Assembly: GCA_945860955.1 (NCBI GenBank)
Contig: CAMATH010000017.1
Coordinates: 1 to 64,000 of the forward strand
Reading direction: 5' to 3'
Length of the DNA stretch: 64,000 nt
Origin: Planctomicrobium piriforme
Lineage (GTDB): Bacteria > Planctomycetota > Planctomycetia > Planctomycetales > Planctomycetaceae
Positions 1 to 8,653 of the stretch are shown here, in pieces; within the stretch, counting starts at the first letter, position 1, and every line of letters starts with the position of its first letter. The notes under the pieces were generated by a model. The model did no database searches and was not told the origin of the DNA. It saw only the letters and a list, made by a program, of their open reading frames with translations. A program made the position numbers and the translations under genes.

Positions 1-1437
1 CTGGCCCCTCGGGGCAGTGATCAGAAAATCTCTCTGGTTCCCCCCTGGAGCGACGTGATTTACGATCGCGAAATCAACCGGGCGCTGATGCTCAATCTCG
101 AGGTTGGCCAGAACGCCGAGCGAAATGGCCCCGACTGGTCGCGTGTCGAAGCCGCAGTGATCGATCAATTCGCGTCGGCGGGCGTGGGCGGCGCGTTTCC
201 CGAAGTGCTTGCCGAATGGATGGCTCGCATCCGGGAACACGACGGAAACCGCTCCGAAATAGTCGAACGCTTGGCGCTCGCCTGTCGCAAACTGTTGGGG
301 CCGGGATTGGACCTGACCGAATTCGCGAACGGACGGGTGGTGGAATTTCTGGATTCGAATGAGTCCACCTGCAGGGAAAAGGTGAAAATGTTCATCGCGG
401 CGGCCGCCCCCTATTTTCCCACCAGTGAGCAATCGCAGGTGCAAATGGGAGATTTCAAACTGGTTTGCCGAAACATCCTCGGTCGGTCGAACGGGGATGC
501 CACCTCCTCCCAGGTGGCTTTGGGCCGGGTCGAAAAACTGATTCGCGGTGCCGCGATCGAAAAGTCCGTGGATCAACATCTCGACGAGATTCACGAGACG
601 GAGGATCTGGAGCCAACCAAAATCGCGCTGGTGCGGGAGTTGGCCGGCTTTCCGTTGAGTTTGTACAAGCGGCTCCCGGCCCTAGAGGCCGCGTACCTCG
701 ATCCGACGCTCGAACGGCAGCGGCAGACCTGTCATATCCGCTATCGGGAGACGTTCGAAGATCTGCCGGATATCGTCACCGTGGAGGAAGAGAAATATCG
801 CGCGATTCGCGAATTCTGCGACGACGTGCTGCGGGGAATTTTTCTGCGGTTCATTGACCGCACCTCGGACGACGACATGTACTATGTCTCGATCAGCCGC
901 TCGACCATGGGTTCGGAGACGTTCTCTTTGGGAATGCGTTTGAACCGCATTGTCAAACATTCGTGCGACAACGAGCGGATCCGCGAATACCTGCGCAGTC
1001 GATTCCAGCGCTGGAAATTGAATAAGCCCGGCCCGGTTCAGTTGGCGGTTCTGTACAACGCAATCCAGCAATCGCGGGACTACGTTCGGACACAGCAGCC
1101 GTTGATTCCGGGGGAAAAGAACCGCAAAGCCCTGCCGGTGCTGAATTGCCTCTGTCGCCTGCTAACCGAAGCGGAAAAGGATCTGCGTGGCGATCCCGAA
1201 GGGGAAAAGTGGTTTCAATTACTGCGCGACCATGACAATTTGACTGATGACGACGCGCACCGGGAAGCGTGGCAAATTCGATATCCCGAATTGTGTCGGC
1301 AAATCGCAGACCAATGCCTGACTCCCCCGAAGAATCTCCTGGTGCCCATCTTTCAGATCAATCTGAAAGCGGTGGAAGGCTTGAAGCTCCCGACAGACCT
1401 GGCGGAGACTGCCATTCGATCTCGAACTGGTCACTGA
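1..1437 (+). CDS. 3' part of a large unrecognised protein (possibly tubulin-like C-terminal half)
   Basis: The frame is open from the first base of the window to the TGA at 1435-1437. A GTG at 55 could start it, but the 18 codons before it are also open and no ribosome site is visible, so the gene probably begins upstream and this is a fragment of at least 478 residues. The visible part is soluble and mostly helical, with no signal peptide and no zinc motif. A segment near 610-780 has the pattern FPLSLYKRLPALEAAY followed by a His and then FEDLPDI; from memory this resembles the C-terminal part of large bacterial tubulin-like (Tubulin_2/FtsZ-like) proteins, but the GTP-binding half would lie outside the window. 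It is followed after 49 bp by the Hsp70-like gene on the same strand, so the two are probably co-transcribed. Existence of a gene is firm; the tubulin idea is weak. Confidence 0.7.
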   Translation: MAPRGSDQKISLVPPWSDVIYDREINRALMLNLEVGQNAERNGPDWSRVEAAVIDQFASAGVGGAFPEVLAEWMARIREHDGNRSEIVERLALACRKLLGPGLDLTEFANGRVVEFLDSNESTCREKVKMFIAAAAPYFPTSEQSQVQMGDFKLVCRNILGRSNGDATSSQVALGRVEKLIRGAAIEKSVDQHLDEIHETEDLEPTKIALVRELAGFPLSLYKRLPALEAAYLDPTLERQRQTCHIRYRETFEDLPDIVTVEEEKYRAIREFCDDVLRGIFLRFIDRTSDDDMYYVSISRSTMGSETFSLGMRLNRIVKHSCDNERIREYLRSRFQRWKLNKPGPVQLAVLYNAIQQSRDYVRTQQPLIPGEKNRKALPVLNCLCRLLTEAEKDLRGDPEGEKWFQLLRDHDNLTDDDAHREAWQIRYPELCRQIADQCLTPPKNLLVPIFQINLKAVEGLKLPTDLAETAIRSRTGH

Positions 1438-1486
1438 ACAGGCGCTTTTCGACCTCGCAACCTGCGGAACACGTTCAGCGAAATCC

Positions 1487-4400
1487 ATGACGGCGACCAT
1501 TACCTGCATCTGTGACCTGTTGTTCGCTGGGTCACAGCCGAGCCTCGCGATTGATGATTGGCACTGCCCCAGGTGCGGTGAGCCGGTCACAAAACTTTCG
1601 CCTCCCCTCGAGTTTCCGGGCCAGCTCAGTGACTCGGATGGCCTCAAAGAGTACTGGCTGTACCCACAGCGGGATACGGATTCGAGTTCGACCAATAAGA
1701 CATTTCTGTTCGAAGTGAACCTCGACCGACCGCGCGGGCACTTGCGGGAATCGGAGACCGTCGGCCCCACGGTGGAGTTGCACGAAATTCATGCGAATCT
1801 CGGTTGGTCGGCCAAGCCCGATTTCGCGAAGGGGAATCGCCTCACTCGGATTCAGATCGTGTCACCCGTGGCGGTGGCGATCCCGAATGACGGTACCGTT
1901 TTGACCCTGGTTCTCACGGGGAATTTCCCCCTGACCACGTTTCGGTTGCGGGTGTTCCCCACACCTGTTCTGACCTGGAGTGTGGTGAGCGCGACGGGGA
2001 TCGAGCGTTCGTCAAATCCCGAATCCGGCGCATGGCGTGTGTTGCGAAACGACTTTCGCCGGCTGACGATCGAACTGAAATCCAACGGCGTGTACCTACG
2101 GTTGGCTGAGCCACTGGATCCGGAAAGGATCGAATTCGCATTGGATCAAGCCGATTCGAGTCGCAATGCGACGGTTGGTTTTCGCCTGCTCGACCAGCCC
2201 AAGCCGGGAGATATTGTAACGGATTCGCAGGTGGCGAAGTGGGAATTTGACGTCCCGTTTGAGGATGCCAAATGCCGCACCGGCGACTTGATCGATCTGA
2301 CGTTTTGGCCACGATTCATCGCGCGCGCCAGTGATCTCGCGCGAATCCGGTTTGAGTACGAACCGGAGCCGGTTCAATTTTCTCCCCCCAATGGACTGAC
2401 CGTTGAACTCTTTTGGGGGGAGGCGTGTGACAATTGCGATCCGGGGGAATTTTCACAGCTCTTGTACAGTTCTCCGGTGGGACGACTGGTCCTGATGAAC
2501 TCGGGTGGCACCGTGGTCCACGTGCAACGCCCGGTCGTATCCGCCAACGACAATCCCGAAGTTCCCAATTGGCTGACGGTCGGATGGATGCCGGGACAGG
2601 TCGAGAATAATGGAATTGTCCAACTGAGCGAGAATCAGGAACTGGAAATCTGGGTGCGGCTGGACCTGACCCGGCCACCGAAGAGACTTCCCGAGTTTCT
2701 GTCGGCCGAAATCCGAATCTCCAACCAAACAAATCGAACCGACTGGACGACCCGGATCGAAGTGCGACCCGTACGACAACGGGTCGCGTGCCCCATGCCA
2801 TTGATTGTTGACTTTGGAAATACCGCGTCGTTTGCCGCCGTCGGAAACATTGGAATTGAAGCTCCCGGACTGGCGGACGTCGAGATCCTGCAGATCCATG
2901 GGGGTCGGCCGGAATTGCCAATCCCGACACGCCTGGCGGTGAACGAATTCAACGAAGCGGATCCCTTGCGTTCCGAATTCGTCATCGGCCATGACTGCGA
3001 AGGATTGCGAAAGAAGGGGAGTTTTCGCATTCAATCGGATTTGAAACGCTGGATTTCCATCCCCGGAGGAGATATCGCCCGTCCCGTCGCTGACGATTCC
3101 GGACGCCTGCTGCGGATCAAGCCATCCGTCCTGGTGAAGATGTTTCTGTTTGGCGTGATCCGTCGTGCGGAAGCAATGCTTCGCCGGTATTGGATGCAGC
3201 GAATCGTGGTGACATATCCCTCCAAGTTTCGCCCCGAAACCAGAGATTCGCTTCACAATCTGATTCGTGAATTGTGCGACGAAGTGAACAGAGACCCCAG
3301 GCGTGGATCGTGCCGATTGAAATTGGGGACTTTGGGGGAGGATCACGAGGGAGTTCCGGAGGGCTCCGCGGACTTCGCCGATTCCGTTCGATCCGAGAAA
3401 AAGACAACAACGGGTACGCCCGGAACGACATCTTCCCCGGGGGAACCGTATTCCATCGACGAGGCGAACGCGATTGTGACTGGGCATATGGTCGCGGTGT
3501 CGGAACCGAGTTCGAAAACCGTGGTTGCCTCGTTCGATTTGGGGGGAGGGTCGCTCGACACCGCTTTGGTCTGCTTTGATTGCGACAACCCCTCGGACTT
3601 CACGCCCGAATTTGTCTCGGACTACTGGGGGATTGGTGGTTTTTCGGATTTTGGCGGCGACAATGTGACTGTCGCGGTCATGGAACTCATCAAGTCCAGA
3701 CTGTTATCGCTCGCGCAGTCCGATGCCACCACGATCCGGCAATTGAAGGAAATCCCGGTCCCTTCGGATTACCACAAAGAGGCCGGGGCGCGTGTCGATG
3801 ATTATGAACTCCTGTGGCGGATGTCCGAAGACTATAAGTCATGGGTCTGTAAAGACGAGGATGCCCGATTGGCCGAGGTGTGGTTTGACAAGTGGCGGCA
3901 GTCCGCTCCCGCCGCCCCGCACTGGATTGACACTCTCAAGCGCTGTACCAATTGGCCGACTCTGGTGGACATTTACGACCATAAGATCGAACAAGATCAC
4001 ATGGGGACAAAACAACCCTATTCGGTCTGTGAAAAGATCACCAAGTCGATTGATGAGGTCATCGGATTTCTCAGTGCCCGCGAACGTGATGGAACTCCCG
4101 ACGGGGGGATTGACTACGTGGTGATTGGAGGTCGCGGGAGCCACCTGCCTCTGCTCCGCGAGCTGATCGAGACCAAACTTGTTGACGCGGGGAAGTTGCC
4201 CCGGAATGAACCGAAAGCCCCGCACAGTCGGATCCTGTTTGACCAGAACCGTCTGAAATGGATGGTGGCCGAAGGCTTGACCCGGGCCGTCCATTACTGC
4301 GACTCCGGCCTGACCGGATTGGCACGTTCGGGTCAGTTCACGTCGTCGGCGATTGGTTGCATGCGGACGATGCGCGGGAAAATCGAACCGTGCGTTTTGA

Positions 4401-4705
4401 TTCCTGTTTGCACGCGAATTGATCGAACAGTCAAAATGGATTTCGTTCGACACAAGGTGGATGGCGGACTGCAGCAATGTCACCCCTGGGACTTCGCGCT
4501 GCGCGGAGTTTTGACGCTGTACGGCGATGTGGACCGAAACGATCGCTGGATCATTGGCAGTTGCAGGCTCCCCGATGCCCCCAAGGGAACCCGGAGACCG
4601 AAATGCCAGTTGATTCTGGATGGGGCCGAGAACCGAATTCGGCTAATGATCCACAACGATCCGGATGACGACATTGTGTTGGATTTCACCCCCCTCAAGC
4701 TGTGA
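1487..4705 (+). CDS. Hsp70-family ATPase with N-terminal Zn-knuckle and beta-sandwich extension
   Basis: A 1072-residue protein. Residues 1-35 hold paired cysteines (C7, C9, C27, C30) that look like a zinc ribbon. Residues about 60-430 are beta-rich and resemble stacked Ig-like sandwiches. An actin/Hsp70-fold ATPase starts near 436: phosphate-1 loop IVDFGNTAS with its Asp (about 440), connector VVTYPSKFRP (about 570), phosphate-2 loop ASFDLGGGSLDTA (about 680), adenosine motif VIGGRGSHLPLL (about 878). The C-terminus (about 970-1070) matches an Hsp70 substrate-binding beta domain, with GSCRLPDAPKGTRRP aligning to the usual LG.F.L..IP.APRG region; there is no helical lid and no EEVD tail. All ATPase motifs look intact, so it is probably active. 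A large N-terminal addition is unusual for Hsp70 and may recruit a client or partner. The gene lies 49 bp after the upstream gene and is convergent with a second Hsp70-like gene. The family call is strong; its role is unknown. Confidence 0.88.
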   Translation: MTATITCICDLLFAGSQPSLAIDDWHCPRCGEPVTKLSPPLEFPGQLSDSDGLKEYWLYPQRDTDSSSTNKTFLFEVNLDRPRGHLRESETVGPTVELHEIHANLGWSAKPDFAKGNRLTRIQIVSPVAVAIPNDGTVLTLVLTGNFPLTTFRLRVFPTPVLTWSVVSATGIERSSNPESGAWRVLRNDFRRLTIELKSNGVYLRLAEPLDPERIEFALDQADSSRNATVGFRLLDQPKPGDIVTDSQVAKWEFDVPFEDAKCRTGDLIDLTFWPRFIARASDLARIRFEYEPEPVQFSPPNGLTVELFWGEACDNCDPGEFSQLLYSSPVGRLVLMNSGGTVVHVQRPVVSANDNPEVPNWLTVGWMPGQVENNGIVQLSENQELEIWVRLDLTRPPKRLPEFLSAEIRISNQTNRTDWTTRIEVRPVRQRVACPMPLIVDFGNTASFAAVGNIGIEAPGLADVEILQIHGGRPELPIPTRLAVNEFNEADPLRSEFVIGHDCEGLRKKGSFRIQSDLKRWISIPGGDIARPVADDSGRLLRIKPSVLVKMFLFGVIRRAEAMLRRYWMQRIVVTYPSKFRPETRDSLHNLIRELCDEVNRDPRRGSCRLKLGTLGEDHEGVPEGSADFADSVRSEKKTTTGTPGTTSSPGEPYSIDEANAIVTGHMVAVSEPSSKTVVASFDLGGGSLDTALVCFDCDNPSDFTPEFVSDYWGIGGFSDFGGDNVTVAVMELIKSRLLSLAQSDATTIRQLKEIPVPSDYHKEAGARVDDYELLWRMSEDYKSWVCKDEDARLAEVWFDKWRQSAPAAPHWIDTLKRCTNWPTLVDIYDHKIEQDHMGTKQPYSVCEKITKSIDEVIGFLSARERDGTPDGGIDYVVIGGRGSHLPLLRELIETKLVDAGKLPRNEPKAPHSRILFDQNRLKWMVAEGLTRAVHYCDSGLTGLARSGQFTSSAIGCMRTMRGKIEPCVLIPVCTRIDRTVKMDFVRHKVDGGLQQCHPWDFALRGVLTLYGDVDRNDRWIIGSCRLPDAPKGTRRPKCQLILDGAENRIRLMIHNDPDDDIVLDFTPLKL

Positions 4706-4779
4706 CCGGAACGGGTGGATGGGTGTGGTGCGGGAGGTGGCGCGACAACCTGTCTGGAGATCCACATCTGCTGCTCGAA

Positions 4780-5916
4780 TCAGGTCAATCGCGCGCCGAA
4801 TTCATCAAGGATTGGGGTGAAAGTCAACTCCCCCCTCGAATTCAGGGGCATCGGTCGCCTGGGAGCGTCATTCCACCAGATCATTTTGGGACGGTCGCGC
4901 TCGGTTTGACTCCAATGGATCCAATCATTCGACACGGTATCATCCAGGATCGCAGCGCAAACGATATCCAGTCCCGCCCCTTCAATTCCCTCCACCTGGA
5001 GTGTGACGGGGAGCCGAAGGTCTGTGTCCGTCGCCCCGCGATTCCAAAGTGAACGCCAGAAGAACTCCGCGTCATTCTCAGTGTCTTGGCAGAATATCCC
5101 CACCGTACGCGGAGCGATCCGCGAGAGTGCCACGCGCTGGTCACCGGTCCGGTCCGCAAGCAATCGAGCGCTTCCTTTGGCGGCGTGCTGTTCCCATTCC
5201 CGGATGACATCCACCTCCAGTGGGATCCCACTCAGAACGTTCCGCAATCGCGCCGCAATGGACTCAGACGTGACAACCCATCTGGTTGGGATGGAAACAA
5301 CGGTGGCACGGGCGGATTCGAACACGGCCCCCAGCGTCATTTCGTCCGCTTCACCGGTCCAGAGCATCCGCAACGCGCCATTGAACCCCAGGATGCTCAC
5401 TTCGACAGATTTTCGTAGTCCGGGCACAATCATTCCAACGGAAGCCCCTCGTCCAAATGGCTTCCCATCGAGTCCGGCCCATAATGCGAATGGTGATTCG
5501 ACGCAGGTGACCAGATTCTCAGCAGGCCGACCCTGACCTTGGTTCGAAAGGTGGATCCAACCCTTTTTGACCGCGTTATGCAGCGTATTGGAAAGCGCCG
5601 TAACGACGCATTCGCGGGCGATGGGACTGGTATGATACGGAACCACAATGGCCAGGCCGTCGATATCGCCCCCCGTATTGCGAAGCGGGTCTTCCAAACG
5701 ATTGGAGAACTCGGCGGCTGCAAATTTTTTTGTTAGGATGTTGCAATCCCCACGGAGCGTTTCGAGATTCGGGACTCGCACCTCCGACGAACAAAGCCGA
5801 CTCAGCGATTCGTCGCCGCAACGATAGACCACGCACTGAACTTGCTCCGGATCGGGTCCGAGCGACGCAAGCGCGCAACTCTCCCGGCCTAACGCCAAAC
5901 CCTGCCAAACGGACAT
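4780..5916 (-). CDS. Degenerate Hsp70-like protein (predicted pseudo-ATPase)
   Basis: I chose the ATG at 5916 (378 residues); an in-frame extension to 6096 is low-complexity and unconvincing. The N-terminus GLALGRESCALA lines up with the Hsp70 phosphate-1 loop GIDLGTTNS, but the nucleotide-coordinating Asp is Ala8. LAIVVPYHTSPIARE looks like the connector, VESPFALWAGLD like the conserved NEPTAAALAYGLD, and the phosphate-2 position reads GMIVPGLRKSVEVSILG without the DLGGGT core. Residues about 260-378 (RVALSRIAPRTVGI and following) resemble the start of an Hsp70 substrate-binding beta domain (DVTPLSLGI). The nucleotide-binding half is short, about 250 residues against 380. This reads as a catalytically dead Hsp70 paralogue, perhaps a partner of the intact Hsp70 encoded convergently 74 bp away. 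The motif pairing was made by eye; a structure prediction could overturn it. Confidence 0.6.
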   Translation of the reverse strand: MSVWQGLALGRESCALASLGPDPEQVQCVVYRCGDESLSRLCSSEVRVPNLETLRGDCNILTKKFAAAEFSNRLEDPLRNTGGDIDGLAIVVPYHTSPIARECVVTALSNTLHNAVKKGWIHLSNQGQGRPAENLVTCVESPFALWAGLDGKPFGRGASVGMIVPGLRKSVEVSILGFNGALRMLWTGEADEMTLGAVFESARATVVSIPTRWVVTSESIAARLRNVLSGIPLEVDVIREWEQHAAKGSARLLADRTGDQRVALSRIAPRTVGIFCQDTENDAEFFWRSLWNRGATDTDLRLPVTLQVEGIEGAGLDIVCAAILDDTVSNDWIHWSQTERDRPKMIWWNDAPRRPMPLNSRGELTFTPILDEFGARLT

Positions 5917-6347
5917 CGAGAGAACTCCGGAAGATACGGACGTTGTCTGGTTTGGAGGGAAGTCTAGCAGGCTGCGGGACTGGGGACAAATTGGGATGTG
6001 GTGCGATTTCCGCTTTGGAAAACGCAAGGTCGAGTACAAGGGGTGTCGCCACCATATCTGAACTGTTGCACCCACCACGCGACACAACGTGTTCATTTGG
6101 ATACAAATTGATTCCAGCAGACGTTGACCTGCCTGAAAACTGTCGGTGAGGGGTGACGAGAACTCGCGAAATGGGGGCGAATGACGTCAAAACGCGAGAT
6201 AAACGCCGTTTTCCACTTCACTCGATGAAATTCGGTTGATAAATTCGGCGGAGGAGTGTCTTTACCTATTGAGTAGGGCGAAATGGGAGCGTGGTTCCCG
6301 TTTCGCCGCGTCGCCGATCCGTTCAGTTTTCGAACAAGGGCGTGTTG
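5917..6347. promoter_or_regulatory. Divergent intergenic region between pseudo-Hsp70 and zinc-ribbon gene
   Basis: A 431-bp region separates two divergently transcribed genes and must carry both promoters. I see no coding frame that I trust. TTGATA at 6236-6241 could be a -35-like element for the rightward gene, but no good -10 is spaced from it. A strong inverted repeat at 6277-6307 is listed separately. An AAGGG just before 6348 serves as a plausible ribosome site for the rightward gene. Confidence 0.4.
6277..6307. promoter_or_regulatory. 12-bp inverted repeat / hairpin upstream of zinc-ribbon gene
   Basis: The arms GGCGAAATGGGA (6277-6288) and TCCCGTTTCGCC (6296-6307) pair over 12 bp with one G-T pair and a 7-nt loop. 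The hairpin ends 40 nt before the ATG at 6348. There is no T-tract after it, so a simple terminator is unlikely. It could be an operator for a dimeric regulator or a structured 5' leader. Confidence 0.55.
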
Positions 6348-7550
6348 ATGTCTCCGACCATTGCGGGGTCGCGTTTTCCCCCGTCCAAGAATTCCACCTC
6401 GCTCTGCGCGGCGATGGACTGGCTCGCGAAACACGTGTCCGTTGCGGGTCCGGGCGATCGCCAGACAGGCCCAGGCGGTTGGGAATCCGAGGAAATCCAT
6501 CCAATCGAGATTGTCGAAGCGGCGATTGAACGAATCCTGATGAGAAAGCTTGGCTCGAAGAAGTGTGACCTTTGGCGTTTTTTCGCCGAAATGCTGAATC
6601 CGGATGGATCGCGTCGATATTCTGATCGCGAGATCATGAACCACCTGTGGTACGACAACCCTCCTGTGGGGCGGCGAGACGCCAAGGTTGGTGCCATGCG
6701 GGTTGTTCCCCCGATGCTACAGATTTGGAGCCGGGTCTTGGCGAGCGCATTTTCGGGACCGGTTGGCACCTGCAAGTGCTACGAACGGTACGGCTCGGAC
6801 TTCGCGAAGAAAGTCGGTGAGAAATACGACCGTATGCGGGATGCGTGTCATCGAAACCACTCAGTTGAACGATTTTCCGAGTTTTTAGAACGTCGCCTGA
6901 AGAAATGGCCAGACGTTGACCCCGAGGATATTGCGAGAAGATTTCTGAAACGGGCCATCGACGGAAATTCGAATCTCAATTGGCGTGCCGAGGGAATGTT
7001 CCGGGCATTTGGCAATTCGATGTCGTGCGCGGTCATTAAAACGCCTGGAGACAGCGACCTGTACCTTGTGTGCAAACAAATACCCATCCTGGGAGTTGAC
7101 GGGGAAATCATCGACTACAAATGGGAAGAATGGCTGTCCGACAGCAGGGACATTGAAGTCGCACAGGAATCATTCGAGTTGCATTACGCGCCCAACAGCG
7201 ACATGCTCCGCCGGACAGGTGGCGATGTCTGCCACTGGGTGTGCGATCATTGTCGAACGGTGGCGGTCGGTTCACAGGAAAGCTGTCGCCGAACGCCCAG
7301 TTGTTGCTGGCGGATCGCCCAAGTCGTGGGGCCAGAAGGAGACAACCACTCACCCGAATTCCTTTCCTATTGTGCGCCGCATAAGGTGACGACTCCGGGA
7401 GGTCGAACCTACCACCGGGATCTTCCCCATCTTTGGCCTGACCGGAAAACAAAAAACTGCCCGGAATGCGGCCGTCCGCGGGCCGGCAGTCGTCATATCG
7501 CGGTCGCGGTCTGTGACCTCACGTACAATGAGATCGAGAATCAGATCTGA
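6348..7550 (+). CDS. Uncharacterised protein with C-terminal zinc-binding cysteine clusters
   Basis: I chose the ATG at 6348 (400 residues) because AAGGG stands a few bases upstream and the earlier in-frame residues form the hairpin region. I do not recognise the family. Residues about 50-130 are helical and include RRYSDREIMNHLWYDNPP, which has the feel of a helix-turn-helix, but this is not diagnostic. The last 120 residues carry cysteine clusters: CHWVCDHC, CCW, and CPECGRPRAG near the end, consistent with two zinc ribbons of the kind used in DNA, RNA or protein binding. No signal peptide or membrane segment is present, so it should act in the cytoplasm. It is the first gene of a plus-strand set of three (83 bp to the next), and a hairpin lies in its leader. 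It could be a regulator or adaptor; no function can be assigned. Confidence 0.75.
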   Translation: MSPTIAGSRFPPSKNSTSLCAAMDWLAKHVSVAGPGDRQTGPGGWESEEIHPIEIVEAAIERILMRKLGSKKCDLWRFFAEMLNPDGSRRYSDREIMNHLWYDNPPVGRRDAKVGAMRVVPPMLQIWSRVLASAFSGPVGTCKCYERYGSDFAKKVGEKYDRMRDACHRNHSVERFSEFLERRLKKWPDVDPEDIARRFLKRAIDGNSNLNWRAEGMFRAFGNSMSCAVIKTPGDSDLYLVCKQIPILGVDGEIIDYKWEEWLSDSRDIEVAQESFELHYAPNSDMLRRTGGDVCHWVCDHCRTVAVGSQESCRRTPSCCWRIAQVVGPEGDNHSPEFLSYCAPHKVTTPGGRTYHRDLPHLWPDRKTKNCPECGRPRAGSRHIAVAVCDLTYNEIENQI

Positions 7551-7633
7551 CAATCATCCATCCACAGCCGCGAGGGCGGCTCTCCACCAACATCATTCAG
7601 CACTCAAGAAGTTCAGTTCCACAGGGGGTTTCG

Positions 7634-8653
7634 ATGTCTCAGCCAATTCCGAGCGAGGCGTGTCAGTTTCAACAGATCGCGGATGCGATTTTCGAGAAGT
7701 ACGAGTTCTCGACGAATGTCACAACCCGTTTTCAAATGAAGGAGGCGTCGATTTGCGTGTTTTCCCGGCGTGCATCGAGTCCATTCGCCAGCGTGATCCT
7801 GAGTTTCGGGCTGGTTCCTCCCCGGGCGCTGCAAGGTGCCGCGTGGGCGATTGTCGCGTCGGGAGTTGATGGCCCGGATGCAATTCTGGAGGTGGGAATC
7901 ACCGATCGACTGGGACAGTTTCAGATCCAGTCCCAGGTGGACAAATTCCGGGTCCGATACCTGTTGGACCACTCGCCCGAGACGGAAATGGATCGACGGA
8001 TCATTGAGCGACTTACCCAAGAACGACTGTTGCCCAAGCCGGTCTCTCGGAAGAGATCGGCTCGGGTTGCCAAGGGACGTGTCGTGGATGCGTCCGCGCG
8101 AGAGCAACGGTCTGGTGAAGGGGACGTCCGGACAGAGCGGAATCACGCGAAGGCGGCTTCGGGTTGTCTGGCGGCGCAGTGGTATCGTACGCCCAAGCTC
8201 GCTGGCGCGAAGGCTGGCGAGCTTTCCCCGCTGGAGATGTACTCCAGTTTCGATGAAGACCATCGATCCTGGATCTTGTCTGTTCCCAAAATCGAGGCGT
8301 CGCAGCCAGGAATTGATCCGTTTCCTTTTCGCGCGGTACTGGTGAAGTTCCAGAACGCGGACACTTCCGAGTCGGTCTGTCGGCTCGTAGCGATATCGCT
8401 CAACGAGAAGTCGGGCTGCTTTGAGTCCGAATTTGCGCTTTCGGACGTCCTGACCGATCATTCGCTCGATTCGTCATTGAATGTCGAGTGGCGGTCGGTT
8501 CGGGATGACGATTCTGACGTTCTCGATCAGATTACACCCCCTGAACTGGCTCGATATTTGACTTCACCATTTGTCAAAACGGTCGACGAACTCAAGAGTA
8601 GAGCTTTGGAGCTTTGCTCAGTCTTGAAGTCGAGAGAGAGTGTTCAATTATGA
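7634..8653 (+). CDS. Uncharacterised protein with transthyretin/CarboxypepD_reg-like segment
   Basis: The start ATG at 7634 follows a purine-rich AGGGGG at a suitable distance; the protein has 339 residues. Residues about 60-110 read like a short beta-sandwich of the carboxypeptidase-regulatory/transthyretin type, with the typical pattern ITDRLGQFQIQ (D91, G94, F96) and then FRVRYLL. Residues about 130-165 form a basic, probably disordered linker; the remainder (about 180-339) is acidic and unrecognised. No signal peptide is seen although such sandwiches are often extracytoplasmic, so this copy is probably cytoplasmic. The stop overlaps the next start as ATGA, so the two proteins are made together and probably act together. 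The gene is secure; the domain call is tentative. Confidence 0.7.
   Translation: MSQPIPSEACQFQQIADAIFEKYEFSTNVTTRFQMKEASICVFSRRASSPFASVILSFGLVPPRALQGAAWAIVASGVDGPDAILEVGITDRLGQFQIQSQVDKFRVRYLLDHSPETEMDRRIIERLTQERLLPKPVSRKRSARVAKGRVVDASAREQRSGEGDVRTERNHAKAASGCLAAQWYRTPKLAGAKAGELSPLEMYSSFDEDHRSWILSVPKIEASQPGIDPFPFRAVLVKFQNADTSESVCRLVAISLNEKSGCFESEFALSDVLTDHSLDSSLNVEWRSVRDDDSDVLDQITPPELARYLTSPFVKTVDELKSRALELCSVLKSRESVQL

Noticed and set aside
2453-3487. A 344-codon minus-strand frame inside the large Hsp70 gene
   Set aside because: The Hsp70 motifs on the plus strand are decisive; this frame has none.
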